64,000 bases of DNA from Bacillus_CJ salitolerans (GTDB taxonomy: Bacteria > Bacillota > Bacilli > Bacillales > SA4), in NCBI RefSeq assembly GCF_042680805.1, contig NZ_JBHUEM010000007.1, positions 1 to 64,000 on the forward strand, given 5' to 3'. The position numbers and the translations under genes were made by a program. The notes beneath the pieces are model-generated. The model was not told where the DNA came from, did no database searches, and worked only from the letters and a program-made list of their open reading frames with translations. This document shows, piece after piece, positions 1 through 8,446 of this stretch. Positions within the stretch are counted from its first letter, which is position 1. Each line of letters starts with the position of its first letter.

Positions 1-32
1 AGCACCCTTTAGTTCAATAACAAAAAATTTGT

Positions 33-239
33 TTAATAGGCTTTTTCCATTAACTCATAAATCTTATTGCTTAAATTTTCTTTCATTTTCCCATGTTCTT
101 TATCGGAGTATTGATATTCAGAATTACGCCACTTTTCACCAGAATATTGCCAAACAGGATAGGGAATTCGTTCTTCAGGTTCCCAATTATATCGAGGAAA
201 CACATGGGCATGTAAATAAGCATCTGTATTCCCATATTC
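33..239 (-). pseudogene. HIT-family hydrolase, C-terminal remnant
   Basis: Reading the minus strand gives 68 codons with no start, preceded by an in-frame TAG at 240-242. The translation contains YLHAHVFPRY, the H-x-H-x end of the histidine-triad motif found in Ap4A hydrolase-like HIT proteins, and ends in a charged helix-like tail before a TAA. The N-terminal half of a HIT protein (about 70 residues) is missing, so this is a 5'-truncated relic. A complete HIT gene with the related HYHLHVYPRY lies at 39209-39697, but the two tails differ, so this is not a simple copy of it. Confidence 0.75.
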
Positions 240-263
240 CTATAAATGTTTTTTTAATCCTTC

Positions 264-330
264 TTATTTAACAATCCTGCACCGTTAGCACAGAAGCGAC
301 TGCTCTTATCGACAATCACTACCGTTATGG
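264..330. repeat. dispersed intergenic repeat, copy 1
   Basis: The stretch holds AACAATCCTGCACCGTTAG, then GCGACTGCTCTTATCGACAA and a CCGTTA end. The same succession of blocks (AAC-AA-CCTGC-CC, GCGACTGCT, CCGTTA) recurs at 551-625, which points to a short non-coding repeat family used between genes. No open frame spans it. Confidence 0.45.
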
Positions 331-334
331 AATT

Positions 335-529
335 TTATTTTAAGAAATTCCGAAAGACATCAATAATCAAAGGTATTCCACAAGCTACCATCAAAACAAA
401 CCCACTATATCGAAATATTACTTCTACATTATCCGTAACGTCTTTCCAAAAGAAAAAATAAGGTATAGGTAAAATCAGTAATACAAAACCAACCATAAAC
501 CCATAAAAGAAAGTTCTTTGTTTATCCAA
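335..529 (-). CDS. small two-helix membrane protein
   Basis: This 64-residue protein has two hydrophobic segments, about residues 8-27 (followed by FFFWKD) and 40-58, so it is predicted to sit in the membrane as a hairpin. The start is TTG at 527-529 with GAGAGG about 11 bases upstream. It stands alone between two repeat copies. I do not recognise the family and assign no function. Confidence 0.5.
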   Translation of the reverse strand: MDKQRTFFYGFMVGFVLLILPIPYFFFWKDVTDNVEVIFRYSGFVLMVACGIPLIIDVFRNFLK

Positions 530-550
530 ATTTTATTTTCCTCTCTATAA

Positions 551-625
551 TACTCTTCTTCAACAAACCTGCTCCAATAGTTAAATAGCGACTGCTACTT
601 GTTCAGCAATAGCTCTCCGTTAGTA
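551..625. repeat. dispersed intergenic repeat, copy 2
   Basis: CTTCTTCAACAAACCTGCTC is followed by TAGCGACTGCT and CTCTCCGTTAGTAG. It aligns block by block with 264-330. A partial, weaker match (CTCTTCAACTATCCTGCTTC) begins near 1499. Confidence 0.45.
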
Positions 626-736
626 GAAAAAATAAACGCATATTCAACACTCGCGCCAGTTCTCCTTCACTATATTTAAAATAGAGACGGTGCATAAAGA
701 AATTTATTCAATTACGCCATTAGCGATTCGCTACAA

Positions 737-1393
737 CTAGAGCGTCTCATCCAATCTCTGAATCTTTGAGTTGGAAATTAAATAAACATTGCCAAAAACG
801 TCGATTTTGTCTCCTTTTACACGTACAGCGCAATCTTTGTTCGACGCATAAATATTTATTTCTTCCGATAGGGGAGATAGTTCGCTTTGAACCAGTGCAA
901 TGTTATTTTCAAGATCAAAATGAGACAGGACGGAAAAATTGTCAAGACCGATTCCGTCGTAAACAGAACTTATTTCAATTTCATCTCCAAAGTTTTTCGA
1001 GCGTAACCATTTAGCGGACATGTTGATTGCTCCAGCGCTTGCTCCCATCACAACGGCGCTGCTTTTTTTAATCGAATCCGATAATTCATATTCCATCAAA
1101 AAACAATTTTGATTAAGAATATTGCCACCCAACAAGAAAATGACGGAAGCATTTTGAATTATCGTTTGGGCATCTTCCTTCTGTACGCGGTAATTAATTA
1201 AATGATACTCATCAAACATAATGCCAGCCTGATCGAGCCACGAGCGTTCAGTAGTACCATCATCTTCATAAATAGATGGATTCGAGCTAATCATAACAAG
1301 CGATTTTCTATCAGTTATATCCTCTTGTAACACCCTCCCCAGATGCTCTGGAAAAAAATTGTCAAACCAACCTAAATAATAGTGAGTTTTCAT
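737..1393 (-). CDS. peptidase S51 / dipeptidase E-like protein
   Basis: The product (218 aa) belongs to the class I glutamine-amidotransferase-like fold of peptidase S51, serine hydrolases that include aspartyl dipeptidase PepE and cyanophycinase. Visible signatures are FLLGGN (about residues 86-91) and the nucleophile elbow MGASAGAINM with Ser119; His158 in VLSHFDLEN is the likely second catalytic residue. The open frame extends upstream, but ATG at 1391-1393 has an excellent GAGGGGG site seven bases away, so I start there. It is monocistronic. Substrate unknown; cytoplasmic. Confidence 0.75.
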   Translation of the reverse strand: MKTHYYLGWFDNFFPEHLGRVLQEDITDRKSLVMISSNPSIYEDDGTTERSWLDQAGIMFDEYHLINYRVQKEDAQTIIQNASVIFLLGGNILNQNCFLMEYELSDSIKKSSAVVMGASAGAINMSAKWLRSKNFGDEIEISSVYDGIGLDNFSVLSHFDLENNIALVQSELSPLSEEINIYASNKDCAVRVKGDKIDVFGNVYLISNSKIQRLDETL

Positions 1394-1618
1394 AAGTACC
1401 CCCTCAGCAAAGTGTAAATAACATTTATTCCTTGCGTCACTCATTCTGTTTTCTGTCACTCTCAATATCCCCGATTGTTAAACATAATTTAAACAACACT
1501 CTTCAACTATCCTGCTTCGTTACTTCAATAGGAAGGTGCGAAAATCCTTCATGAAACAACGTTCATGAGCCATCTTTAACTTGTTTCTTTTCCAGTATCA
1601 AATATTTTATATGGTGAG

Positions 1619-2032
1619 TTAAATTATTTTGAACGGCGGTGATATAATCCCCCATAGATAATCTTTTGATAGTTCGGAAATGAATTTTCCACTTTTCATT
1701 TCCAGTAAAGATTTATTCAGTAAAGATTCAATAGATCTATTATAGGTAAGTAGAGCGTCATGCTCATTTTTTAAGCCTTCAGGTGGATTTAAACTTTTGA
1801 ACAGCTCGATTTTTGTTTTCATTTGCTCGATTCTACCTTCAATGCGGTTGATCTTCGACAAATCCCTTTTGTTATTTTGAACAATTTTAGTGATATCTTT
1901 TTTAAAATTATCGATCTCATGAAGGTATTCCTCGGCACTTACAAAATAATCCTTATAATCATCTTCGCTTTGACACCCTATAGTAAGTATTGAAAATAAT
2001 ATTAAAACGAATAAAATAAAAAAATTTTTCAT
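1619..2032 (-). CDS. small lipoprotein, unknown function
   Basis: The 137-residue precursor has a hydrophobic signal peptide ending in the lipobox LTIGC (Cys20), so it should be lipid-anchored on the outer face of the membrane. The mature part is lysine- and glutamate-rich and probably helical or coiled coil (about residues 30-100). Start ATG follows GGAGGTGGG. It begins two bases after the next upstream frame (2035-2286) ends, so the two may be co-transcribed. No enzymatic motif seen. Confidence 0.65.
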   Translation of the reverse strand: MKNFFILFVLILFSILTIGCQSEDDYKDYFVSAEEYLHEIDNFKKDITKIVQNNKRDLSKINRIEGRIEQMKTKIELFKSLNPPEGLKNEHDALLTYNRSIESLLNKSLLEMKSGKFISELSKDYLWGIISPPFKII

Positions 2033-2034
2033 TA

Positions 2035-2286
2035 TTAACCCACCTCCGTATACCGTATAATGTTACTTATTAAAGAAACATTCTCCGTTAGTGCAACAAG
2101 CACTACTTCGTTAATGTGCATAATTTTAATATACATACATTTTTCGTGAGTATCGATAATGAAAAGACAAACAGTGGTTGCATTATCCTTAATACCATCA
2201 TATACATTCTTCCATAAAAAAGGGAAGTCCTTAACTGGAAAAAAGCGTTTCATTTTATCAAGCAAAAACTGTGTCATCTGTTTCAA
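2035..2286 (-). CDS. hypothetical protein, 83 aa
   Basis: The frame opens with TTG at 2284-2286 without a good ribosome site; an ATG three codons in is no better supported. The sequence has a mixed alpha/beta character with a central hydrophobic strand (VCLFIID). It abuts the lipoprotein gene downstream. It could be a fragment of a longer gene. I do not recognise it. Confidence 0.3.
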   Translation of the reverse strand: MKQMTQFLLDKMKRFFPVKDFPFLWKNVYDGIKDNATTVCLFIIDTHEKCMYIKIMHINEVVLVALTENVSLISNIIRYTEVG

Positions 2287-2314
2287 GCGGTCACATTAAG
2301 CCTCTATAGTAACA

Positions 2315-2809
2315 TCATAACTTATTTCCTTCTTTATCTAGAAAAAGTAACTCCTTGCTTTTAAAATACTTTTTAGTAGTATTATGAAGTATCCAAACCT
2401 GCATACTTGTCCCTTCTAAAAGTATCAATTCAGCTTCATATGTACCTAATTTAACTTTTGAGACGTTTGACATTGTACCGCCCATATAGAAATCTTTACT
2501 TCCTACGTAATCTCCTTTTCTAAGTGTCTCTATAGGTCCTAAACCTATCATGTCAGCATATTTCCAACCGTATTTATTTCTATTAAACCTTGCTACTAAT
2601 ACCATATCATCTTCTAATGGGTAAAATACAATATAAGCAGTATTTGTTTCTTCAAGTATTCTTGTTTCGACCACTTCCCCAGCTTCAGCCTTAGGATTAC
2701 TTATATTTCTGAGAGCCTCTTCTGGAGTAGAGTATGAGTATAATTTTTTATGTACCTCTATAAATATAAAAACACTTGCTATTAAGATAAGTGCCACTGC
2801 AATACTCAC
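2315..2809 (-). CDS. membrane-anchored hypothetical protein
   Basis: The 164-residue protein has one N-terminal membrane segment (about residues 2-18) and a likely extracellular beta-rich domain of about 130 residues. The GTG at 2807-2809 has only AGGA four bases upstream. In frame, four codons further up, lies ATT (2819-2821), which is correctly spaced from a strong AGGAAGGGGAG; the protein may therefore start at this rare codon as M-KGIVSIAVAL. No family recognised; possibly related to short secreted accessory proteins common in Bacillus. Confidence 0.55.
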   Translation of the reverse strand: MSIAVALILIASVFIFIEVHKKLYSYSTPEEALRNISNPKAEAGEVVETRILEETNTAYIVFYPLEDDMVLVARFNRNKYGWKYADMIGLGPIETLRKGDYVGSKDFYMGGTMSNVSKVKLGTYEAELILLEGTSMQVWILHNTTKKYFKSKELLFLDKEGNKL

Positions 2810-2932
2810 AATTCCTTTAATAAATATTGCTCCCCTTCCTTATAATTCAAATTTAACATTATGCTTCTATAGTTCAATAAAAGAACCTCTAATCTTTCTT
2901 GAATTAGAGTCCCCTATGTTGAATTACTACTT

Positions 2933-3421
2933 TTATAGTTGAAAGGCTTGAACCAAACATTCTTCTCCATCTACAATTTGCTTTTTTTCTTCAAAGTCTA
3001 TATTTAACTCACTAAAAATTTTTCTCCAAAATATAATGGCTGGAATATTCTTAGCCAGTACTATAAGAAAGTAGATTCCCTTTTTTTGTTTAAATAATTC
3101 TCTTAATAATGAAATTGCAATACCTTTGCTTCTATATTTTTTCAACAAGAAAATATCATTAATACTATAATCATATTCCTTTGTTAAGAAAGGTCTTTCT
3201 AAAATTAGTAAAAATCCTACAATTGTTTTATCTTTTTTTAGAAAATATGGTGTCAGCCCTTTCCTCTCCCAAATTAATTCAAATGAATCAAATACGAAGG
3301 AACCATCCGTTTATATGTCAAATCCCTCGGTAAACTCCGAAAGATCATGTAAATATAGGGAATATAAATTCTGAAGAATGAGCTTTTCATCTTTGGAAAT
3401 TGAGTTTAATGAAACCGTCAT
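2933..3421 (-). pseudogene. GNAT acetyltransferase broken by one stop codon
   Basis: From ATG at 3419-3421 (AGAGG site upstream) the frame reads DEKLILQNLYSLYLHDLSEF, typical of the N-terminus of a GNAT family, then hits TAA at 3311-3313. The same frame continues without a shift: DGSFVFDSFELIWERKGLTP, then the acetyl-CoA loop KKYRSKGIAISLL and a terminal FWRKIF helix, ending at 2933. Without the stop it would be a normal ~162-residue enzyme. A single nonsense mutation (or sequence error) explains it; internal re-start at TTG 3148 would yield only the C-terminal 71 residues. Confidence 0.85.
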
Positions 3422-3516
3422 TGTAATACCTCTTTTACAATCATTTAAAGCTATTAATTGTTTAATTTCTACATAGAGTTTCATTTGTCCTTCTTGCACT
3501 AAACGAACCAATAAAG

Positions 3517-3548
3517 AAATGGGATCAGCCACAGCTGATCCCATTTTG
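3517..3548. terminator. perfect hairpin, possible terminator
   Basis: GGGATCAGC (3521-3529) pairs perfectly with GCTGATCCC (3534-3542) around a CACA loop, extended by AAT/ATT and followed on the plus strand by TTTTG. It lies between the GNAT pseudogene and the NUDIX remnant and probably terminated transcription in one or both directions. Confidence 0.6.
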
Positions 3549-3674
3549 TTATTCAAAATTCGCAACCCGATAGTTTAATAAGTAATTCCACAATTAATAT
3601 AGTTAAAATTAGTAATTCTAGATATGTATTAATGTATTACTTATAAATTCGCGGAGCATTGAATTTTGTGTTCT

Positions 3675-3860
3675 TCAATTTAAATCGATATTTCGTTTTT
3701 CCAAAGTATAGTACTTAATTTGGTTTTGTATATTTGCATAAAGTTCTATTTTCTCTAATTCTGCTATTGGTATCCATTTAACACCTGTCTGATTAGGGTC
3801 AGGATTTTCAGGTAGTTTAGGAAAGGAACCTTTTTGTTTTTCAGATTGATAATATCCTCA
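3675..3860 (-). pseudogene. NUDIX hydrolase, C-terminal remnant
   Basis: The minus strand encodes YYQSEKQKGSFPKLPENPDP, then NQTGVKWIPI and a final helix, typical of the C-terminal third of NUDIX hydrolases (the PDPNQTGVxW signature after the catalytic box). A TGA lies just upstream in frame, and no NUDIX box is present within the window before the promoter at 3973, so only the tail survives. Confidence 0.65.
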
Positions 3861-3972
3861 TGTGGTAACCGGCTCTATAGTAATTCTCCTTATCTAACTT
3901 TCCCCTTTTAACAGATTGTTTAATAAAACTGTAATAACAATACAGGTTAATTCATTATATAACTATTAGTTA

Positions 3973-4001
3973 TTGACTTAACTAACTAGTTAGTCTAAAT
4001 T
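3973..4001 (+). promoter_or_regulatory. sigma-A promoter with embedded TetR-type operator
   Basis: A -35 box TTGACT (3973-3978), a 17-base spacer and a -10 box TAAATT (3996-4001) precede the oxidoreductase/TetR operon. The spacer contains a perfect 14-bp palindrome, ACTAACTAGTTAGT (3981-3994). Placement between the two boxes is ideal for repression, and the adjacent TetR gene (5360) is the natural candidate regulator. Confidence 0.75.
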
Positions 4002-4034
4002 AAAATTAACAAATTATTCCACGGGGTGATGTTA

Positions 4035-5339
4035 ATGAAAAAGGTTATTGTTGTTGGAGCAGGTTTAGGCGGGTTATTTACAGCAGGTTTATTGGCAGGA
4101 AGGGGACATCAAGTCACAGTAGTTGAACGATCACCTATTTTAGGTGGCAGGTCTCACGTCTTAAAAAAGGATGGTTTTACCTTAGGTTATGGAGCCCATG
4201 CCATCTTGGCACCAAAAGCACACCCCGTCAAAAGTATCTTCAAAGAGTTAAACATTAATTTAACCTATAATAAAGCAAGTCTATCTAAATTCAAGCTCTT
4301 TAAGGATAGCAAATTACTCTCTACCCCTTTAGGATCAGGACTTCTAACATCACCTGCCATTCATGGGATGATGAATCATTTTGTGTTTTTAAAAAAATTC
4401 ATCCAAATGGTGAAAGCAAAGCCTACGTTCGATCCTAATGTAACAGTAGAGGATTGGATAAACGAAAACATAAAAGATGGAACTATAGCAAAGGTAATCA
4501 AGGCATATGCAACTCTATCCGTCTATGATGGAGCATTGGATTGTTATTCCATGAACGCTTTCGTCGAACTTGCAAACTGTGAATATTCAAACATCGAGCC
4601 ACTTGCATATGCAGCATATGATGAATTATTGGATAAGTTAAAAACACATATTATGGCAAACGGTGGAGAAATCCAATTGGGTTGTAAGGTCGAAGCGCTT
4701 ATTATTCAAGATGGAAAAGTGGTAGGGGTTGAAACAAATGAACAAAACTTATATGCAGATAATGTTGTATTGAACTTGCCTCCTCAAGCTATAGAGAATA
4801 TGATTAAAAATGATTCTTTAATAGATGAACTTAGCCCTTATTTTAACCAAACACCACAGTTTGTATATGTTTATGATTTAATGCTATCTAAGCCTTTAAG
4901 AAAAGATATAACAAACATATTGGATCTTGACGAAAACGTATATATAAATGATTACACCTTAAATGTTCCTTCATCGGTTACAAATAACGGGCAGCTACTC
5001 TCTTGTTTAAAGTTTTTAAGCAAACAGGAGCAGCAAGACGATTGCCATGCAGAGCAGTCCAAAGAATCAGTAGAAAGAATTCTCGATAGCGTCTATACCG
5101 GATGGAGACAGCACACTGCCCGAGCAAGAATAATAAATAGGGCTATGGTGAACGGAATTGCAAGACATACTGGTAATAAACTCCTTCCATTTGAAAGTAA
5201 GAATGTGGAATCCCTCTATTTTGTTGGAGATTCTACGTCTGGTCGTGGAGGCCTAGGATTGCCAGCATATGAGAGTGCTTGGCTAGTTTCGGAGAAGATT
5301 GATATAAAAAATTCAATTAAGCATGTTAGTAATGTCTAA
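4035..5339 (+). CDS. FAD-dependent oxidoreductase, phytoene-desaturase-like
   Basis: The 434-residue protein starts with a Rossmann dinucleotide motif, VVGAGLGGLFTAG, followed by ERSPILGGRSH, and ends with the FAD-binding YFVGDSTSGRGGLGLPAYES, the arrangement of carotenoid desaturase/amine-oxidase-like flavoproteins. I start at ATG 4035, six bases after GGGGTG; two earlier codons (4026, 4029) overlap that site. It is followed 20 bases later by a TetR regulator, suggesting a self-regulated inducible unit. No other carotenoid gene is nearby, so the substrate is open; a hydrophobic polyene or amine is possible. Confidence 0.75.
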   Translation: MKKVIVVGAGLGGLFTAGLLAGRGHQVTVVERSPILGGRSHVLKKDGFTLGYGAHAILAPKAHPVKSIFKELNINLTYNKASLSKFKLFKDSKLLSTPLGSGLLTSPAIHGMMNHFVFLKKFIQMVKAKPTFDPNVTVEDWINENIKDGTIAKVIKAYATLSVYDGALDCYSMNAFVELANCEYSNIEPLAYAAYDELLDKLKTHIMANGGEIQLGCKVEALIIQDGKVVGVETNEQNLYADNVVLNLPPQAIENMIKNDSLIDELSPYFNQTPQFVYVYDLMLSKPLRKDITNILDLDENVYINDYTLNVPSSVTNNGQLLSCLKFLSKQEQQDDCHAEQSKESVERILDSVYTGWRQHTARARIINRAMVNGIARHTGNKLLPFESKNVESLYFVGDSTSGRGGLGLPAYESAWLVSEKIDIKNSIKHVSNV

Positions 5340-5359
5340 TCAAAGGAAGATCAGTACAA

Positions 5360-5959
5360 ATGACAGATACAATTCCTGGTAAAGAAAAGATTTTGGAGAC
5401 GGCATTAATTGAATTTGCCGATAAGGGTTATGAAGGGGCCAGAGTGGATCGGATTGCAATTGAAGCTGGCGTAAATAAGGCTTTAATTTATTATCATTTT
5501 AAAAGCAAAGAAGAACTTTATGTATCAACGATTAACTATTTGTTTAAAAAAGCAGCACCTACAGAATTAAAAATACCCTCTTCTTTAACTGTTAGAGAAA
5601 AAATGTTACTTTTAATACGGCACTTCACAACGTTTATTCATTATAACCCGATTTTTGTAAAAATCATGGATCAAGCTGTTAATAAAGGCAATAGCCTTTT
5701 TGACAATTTATACGAACAAAACCTCTATTTTCAAATGGTTATGGCATTATACTTTGAGGGAGTCACAAAAGGAGAAATTAGAATCATTGATGAGCCAGTC
5801 GATTATTTGGTTTCCCTTTTAGGTTCTTGTTACTTCTTCTATTCCCACCGAAATGCCTTATATAAATTTTATAGTAGCCATTTGGATGAAAAGGAGTTTC
5901 TTGAAATGCGTATCCGGACAGTGCAGGATATTGTAGATCGGGTTTTATTTCAAAAATAA
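5360..5959 (+). CDS. TetR/AcrR-family transcriptional regulator
   Basis: The 199-residue protein has a canonical N-terminal TetR DNA-binding domain (about residues 8-55): ILETALIEFADKGYEG, then the recognition region AGVNKALIYYHFKSKEELY. The C-terminal helical domain would bind a small ligand. It lies 20 bases downstream of the oxidoreductase, in the same operon, and a palindromic operator occupies the shared promoter, so autorepression together with control of the oxidoreductase is the simplest model. Confidence 0.9.
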   Translation: MTDTIPGKEKILETALIEFADKGYEGARVDRIAIEAGVNKALIYYHFKSKEELYVSTINYLFKKAAPTELKIPSSLTVREKMLLLIRHFTTFIHYNPIFVKIMDQAVNKGNSLFDNLYEQNLYFQMVMALYFEGVTKGEIRIIDEPVDYLVSLLGSCYFFYSHRNALYKFYSSHLDEKEFLEMRIRTVQDIVDRVLFQK

Positions 5960-6050
5960 AGGATACCCTTGTATTTTTTCCAAACCAAAAGAACGAGAAA
6001 AATTAAAAGGCATTATGCATCGAACTGCACCCTGTCAAGTGATCCGTGGA

Positions 6051-6096
6051 GGCTTCAGCTCTGTTAAAAAGGGCTGAAGCCGTTTAGTTGTTTTTA
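6051..6096 (+). terminator. terminator after the TetR gene
   Basis: GGCTTCAGC (6051-6059) pairs with GCTGAAGCC (6073-6081), followed by GTTTAGTTGTTTTT. It closes the oxidoreductase-tetR operon about 90 bases after the stop. Confidence 0.75.
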
Positions 6097-6141
6097 ATAA
6101 ATTCCCTGATTATTTAATTCTTTAGTCATACCAATTGCAAG

Positions 6142-6360
6142 TCATTCACTATCGTTATTTTCGCAGTATTGTTCTTCAATCTCTTGAACACGATTAATAG
6201 TTAATCCATCTCTAAATTCAATAGCTAAAGGATGTTCAGTTGGTTCAAGTTCAATGTAAGGTCTTACTCCATCTCCTCTATAATGTACTAATGCTTTTAA
6301 ATTCACAGTTTCAGGATAAAAAGCCAGAGCAGTAGATATCCAACCAAACGTTGGTTCCAA
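6142..6360 (-). CDS. hypothetical protein, 72 aa
   Basis: An acidic 72-residue protein (FGWISTALAFYPETVNLKAL, later YIELEPTEHPLAIEF). It opens with TTG without a clear ribosome site, and the frame continues upstream as HWDNQEL after a TAA, so it may be the tail of a larger lost gene. Not recognised. Confidence 0.35.
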   Translation of the reverse strand: MEPTFGWISTALAFYPETVNLKALVHYRGDGVRPYIELEPTEHPLAIEFRDGLTINRVQEIEEQYCENNDSE

Positions 6361-6841
6361 TAGTTCTTGGTTATCCCAGTGTTATTCTACCCTGTAAAAG
6401 TTATCTCTACTTAATTAAACCCATACACGACCCCATATCAGGTTTTCATCAGTTCCTTTAACTAGAAAGTTCGACTAGCATTTTTAATCACAATTTTTTC
6501 AAACACCCTTTAGTCTATTATCAATAATTAATTTTAAAAGCTAATCCTTCCTGAATCAATGCTCCAAATTGATTCCTTCTTCAACTAACCGATCCTATAT
6601 TTTAAGTACATCTATTCACAATCTTTTTCAAAGTTAACAATTCAGAATAAAGATCATCACACATCAAAAAAGATGTGGTTTTTTATCAAGACTTGTGATG
6701 AACGAACAACCTCTATTTATCAATGGGTATATTAGAATAATACACAGTATACTCTCGCACAATTTTTAACAGGCAATATATTCGTTTAAGAAAATGTTAA
6801 ATGCTATAATTTAGGAAATCGAAATAATTAGGAGGATCCAG
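6361..6841. other. 480-bp intergenic region before namA
   Basis: No convincing gene. A small hairpin, CACATC (6660-6665)/GATGTG (6672-6677) followed by GTTTTTT, is a likely plus-strand terminator. The segment next to namA is AT-rich and should hold its promoter, but I cannot pick unambiguous -35/-10 boxes. Confidence 0.5.
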
Positions 6842-7858
6842 GTGGAGACAAAACTATTTAGCCCTTATACAATTAAAAACGTTACATTAAAGAACCGAAT
6901 TGTAATGTCCCCTATGTGTATGTATTCATCTCATAATCAAGATGGACATGTACAAAACTGGCACTATACCCATTATGTGAGCCGTGCTGTTGGTCAAGTA
7001 GGACTTATTATGGTTGAGGCCACAGCTGTCACACCACAGGGTAGAATTTCTGCGGAGGATCTTGGTCTATGGAATGATGAGCATGTAGAAGGACTCAGTA
7101 AGCTTGTCGGAATGATTAAGGAACAAGGATCTCATGCAGCCATTCAAATTGCTCACGCCGGTAGAAAAGCAATGGTAGATGGAGAAATCATAGCACCTTC
7201 CCCTATAGCGTTTAGTGAAAAACTAAAAATGCCAAGAGAAATGACATATGATGACATTCAAGAAACCATTAGAGCCTTTCAAGCAGGAGCATTACGTGCG
7301 AAGAAGGCAGGGTTTGATATTATAGAAATTCACGGTGCGCATGGGTATTTAATCAATGAGTTCCTATCACCACTTGCGAACAAGCGTGAGGATGAATATG
7401 GTGGTAGCACAGAAAATCGCTATCGTTTCCTACGTGAAGTCATTGACTCCGTAAAAGAGGTTTGGGATGGTCCACTTTTTGTGAGAGTTTCTGCGCATGA
7501 TCACCACCCAGATGGTTTGACGGCAGAAGATTATGTTACATATGCAAAGTGGATGAAAGAACAAGGAATTGATTTAATCGATGTAAGTTCAGCAGCGGTA
7601 GTCCCAGTTCCGATAAAGGTTTACCCTGGATATCAAGTTGGCTACGCAGAGACGATTAGACATGGTGCAGAGATTCCAACAGGTGCTGTCGGATTGATCA
7701 CAACAGGAAATCAAGCAGAAGAAATATTACAAAATAATCGTGCTGATCTTATATTCGTTGCAAGAGAATTACTAAGAGATCCATACTGGCCAAGAACTGC
7801 TGCCAAACAGCTAGGTGTGTCAATTGAAGCACCTAAACAATATGAGCGTGGGTGGTAA
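6842..7858 (+). CDS. namA: NADPH dehydrogenase, old yellow enzyme YqjM type
   Basis: FMN-dependent ene-reductase that uses NADPH to reduce activated C=C bonds of enones, quinones and nitro-compounds; thought to act in oxidative/electrophile stress. All hallmark residues of Bacillus YqjM are at the same numbers: Cys26 and Tyr28 (MSPMCMYSS), the substrate-binding pair in EIHGAHGYLI, and the C-terminal arginine finger Arg336 in YERGW. Length 338 equals YqjM. The start is GTG with AGGAGG seven bases upstream. Monocistronic; shares a bidirectional terminator with the convergent gene. Confidence 0.97.
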   Translation: METKLFSPYTIKNVTLKNRIVMSPMCMYSSHNQDGHVQNWHYTHYVSRAVGQVGLIMVEATAVTPQGRISAEDLGLWNDEHVEGLSKLVGMIKEQGSHAAIQIAHAGRKAMVDGEIIAPSPIAFSEKLKMPREMTYDDIQETIRAFQAGALRAKKAGFDIIEIHGAHGYLINEFLSPLANKREDEYGGSTENRYRFLREVIDSVKEVWDGPLFVRVSAHDHHPDGLTAEDYVTYAKWMKEQGIDLIDVSSAAVVPVPIKVYPGYQVGYAETIRHGAEIPTGAVGLITTGNQAEEILQNNRADLIFVARELLRDPYWPRTAAKQLGVSIEAPKQYERGW

Positions 7859-8077
7859 GGTCAAGAGGCAGAGACGAGCTAATTAAGATACCCAACTAAA
7901 TCACAGGCCCTCATGCAACGTTATGCTGCACTACATCTTGAAGACAGCAGGCAGAGAATATGTTTTATCATAACAAGGCGGTTCGCCCCTTTAATTCGTG
8001 GTAGGTTACTAAACGCTTCTAGGGTTACATTCCCAAAACATGAAAATACGAAATAGCCTAATACTAACTTATTTGCT

Positions 8078-8118
8078 AAAAAGGGAACGGAAGTATATTT
8101 TACTTTCGTTCCCTTTTA
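8078..8118. terminator. bidirectional terminator
   Basis: AAAGGGAACG (8080-8089) pairs with CGTTCCCTTT (8107-8116), with A- and T-rich flanks on both sides. It separates namA (plus) from the convergent membrane-protein gene, whose last codons lie inside the stem. Confidence 0.85.
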
Positions 8119-8435
8119 TATTGTTTCCGCTTACCAACATAATGACCAATACCAAAGCTGATTATGGTATTTAGTAAAAACACACTTACGATTCCAAGGT
8201 GATTCTTGATATATTCAGTCCCGGTCATAAGGTGTTCTTGCAATCTCAGTGCCGAAAAGAATTCATGGATTTTATCGGCTTCGTATAGATAGTAGAAATA
8301 AACAATCAATCCTCCTAGGAGTAAGAAAAACGTCGTTCTTATTAATCTAATTAAGAGAGTATTTGATTTTGGAGAGGATGGTGTACGTTTATTTGCTTTT
8401 CCTTTTCTTTTTCGAATGATATGTTGAACTGACAT
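8100..8435 (-). CDS. two-helix membrane protein, unknown
   Basis: The 111-residue protein has a very basic N-terminus (KRKGKANKR), a first membrane segment around residues 31-49, a short outside loop and a second segment around 81-99, then a basic tail. Both ends should be cytoplasmic. It is 11 bases downstream of the YciI-like gene and probably belongs to the rnz-phosphatase-YciI transcription unit. No known family recognised. Confidence 0.6.
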   Translation of the reverse strand: MSVQHIIRKRKGKANKRTPSSPKSNTLLIRLIRTTFFLLLGGLIVYFYYLYEADKIHEFFSALRLQEHLMTGTEYIKNHLGIVSVFLLNTIISFGIGHYVGKRKQYKRERK

Positions 8436-8446
8436 ATTCTCACCCT

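Noticed and set aside
4035..5339. Carotenoid biosynthesis cluster
   Set aside because: The desaturase-like gene has no phytoene synthase or other carotenoid partner nearby; only a TetR gene accompanies it.
6015..6050. CGAACTGCACCCTGTCAAGT as an IS3-type terminal repeat
   Set aside because: Only about ten bases match the GAACTGCACCC pattern; no matching second end, transposase frame or target duplication is present, so it is not called.
7859..8077. RNA gene or riboswitch after namA
   Set aside because: No recognisable conserved fold; only the bidirectional terminator at its end is supported.
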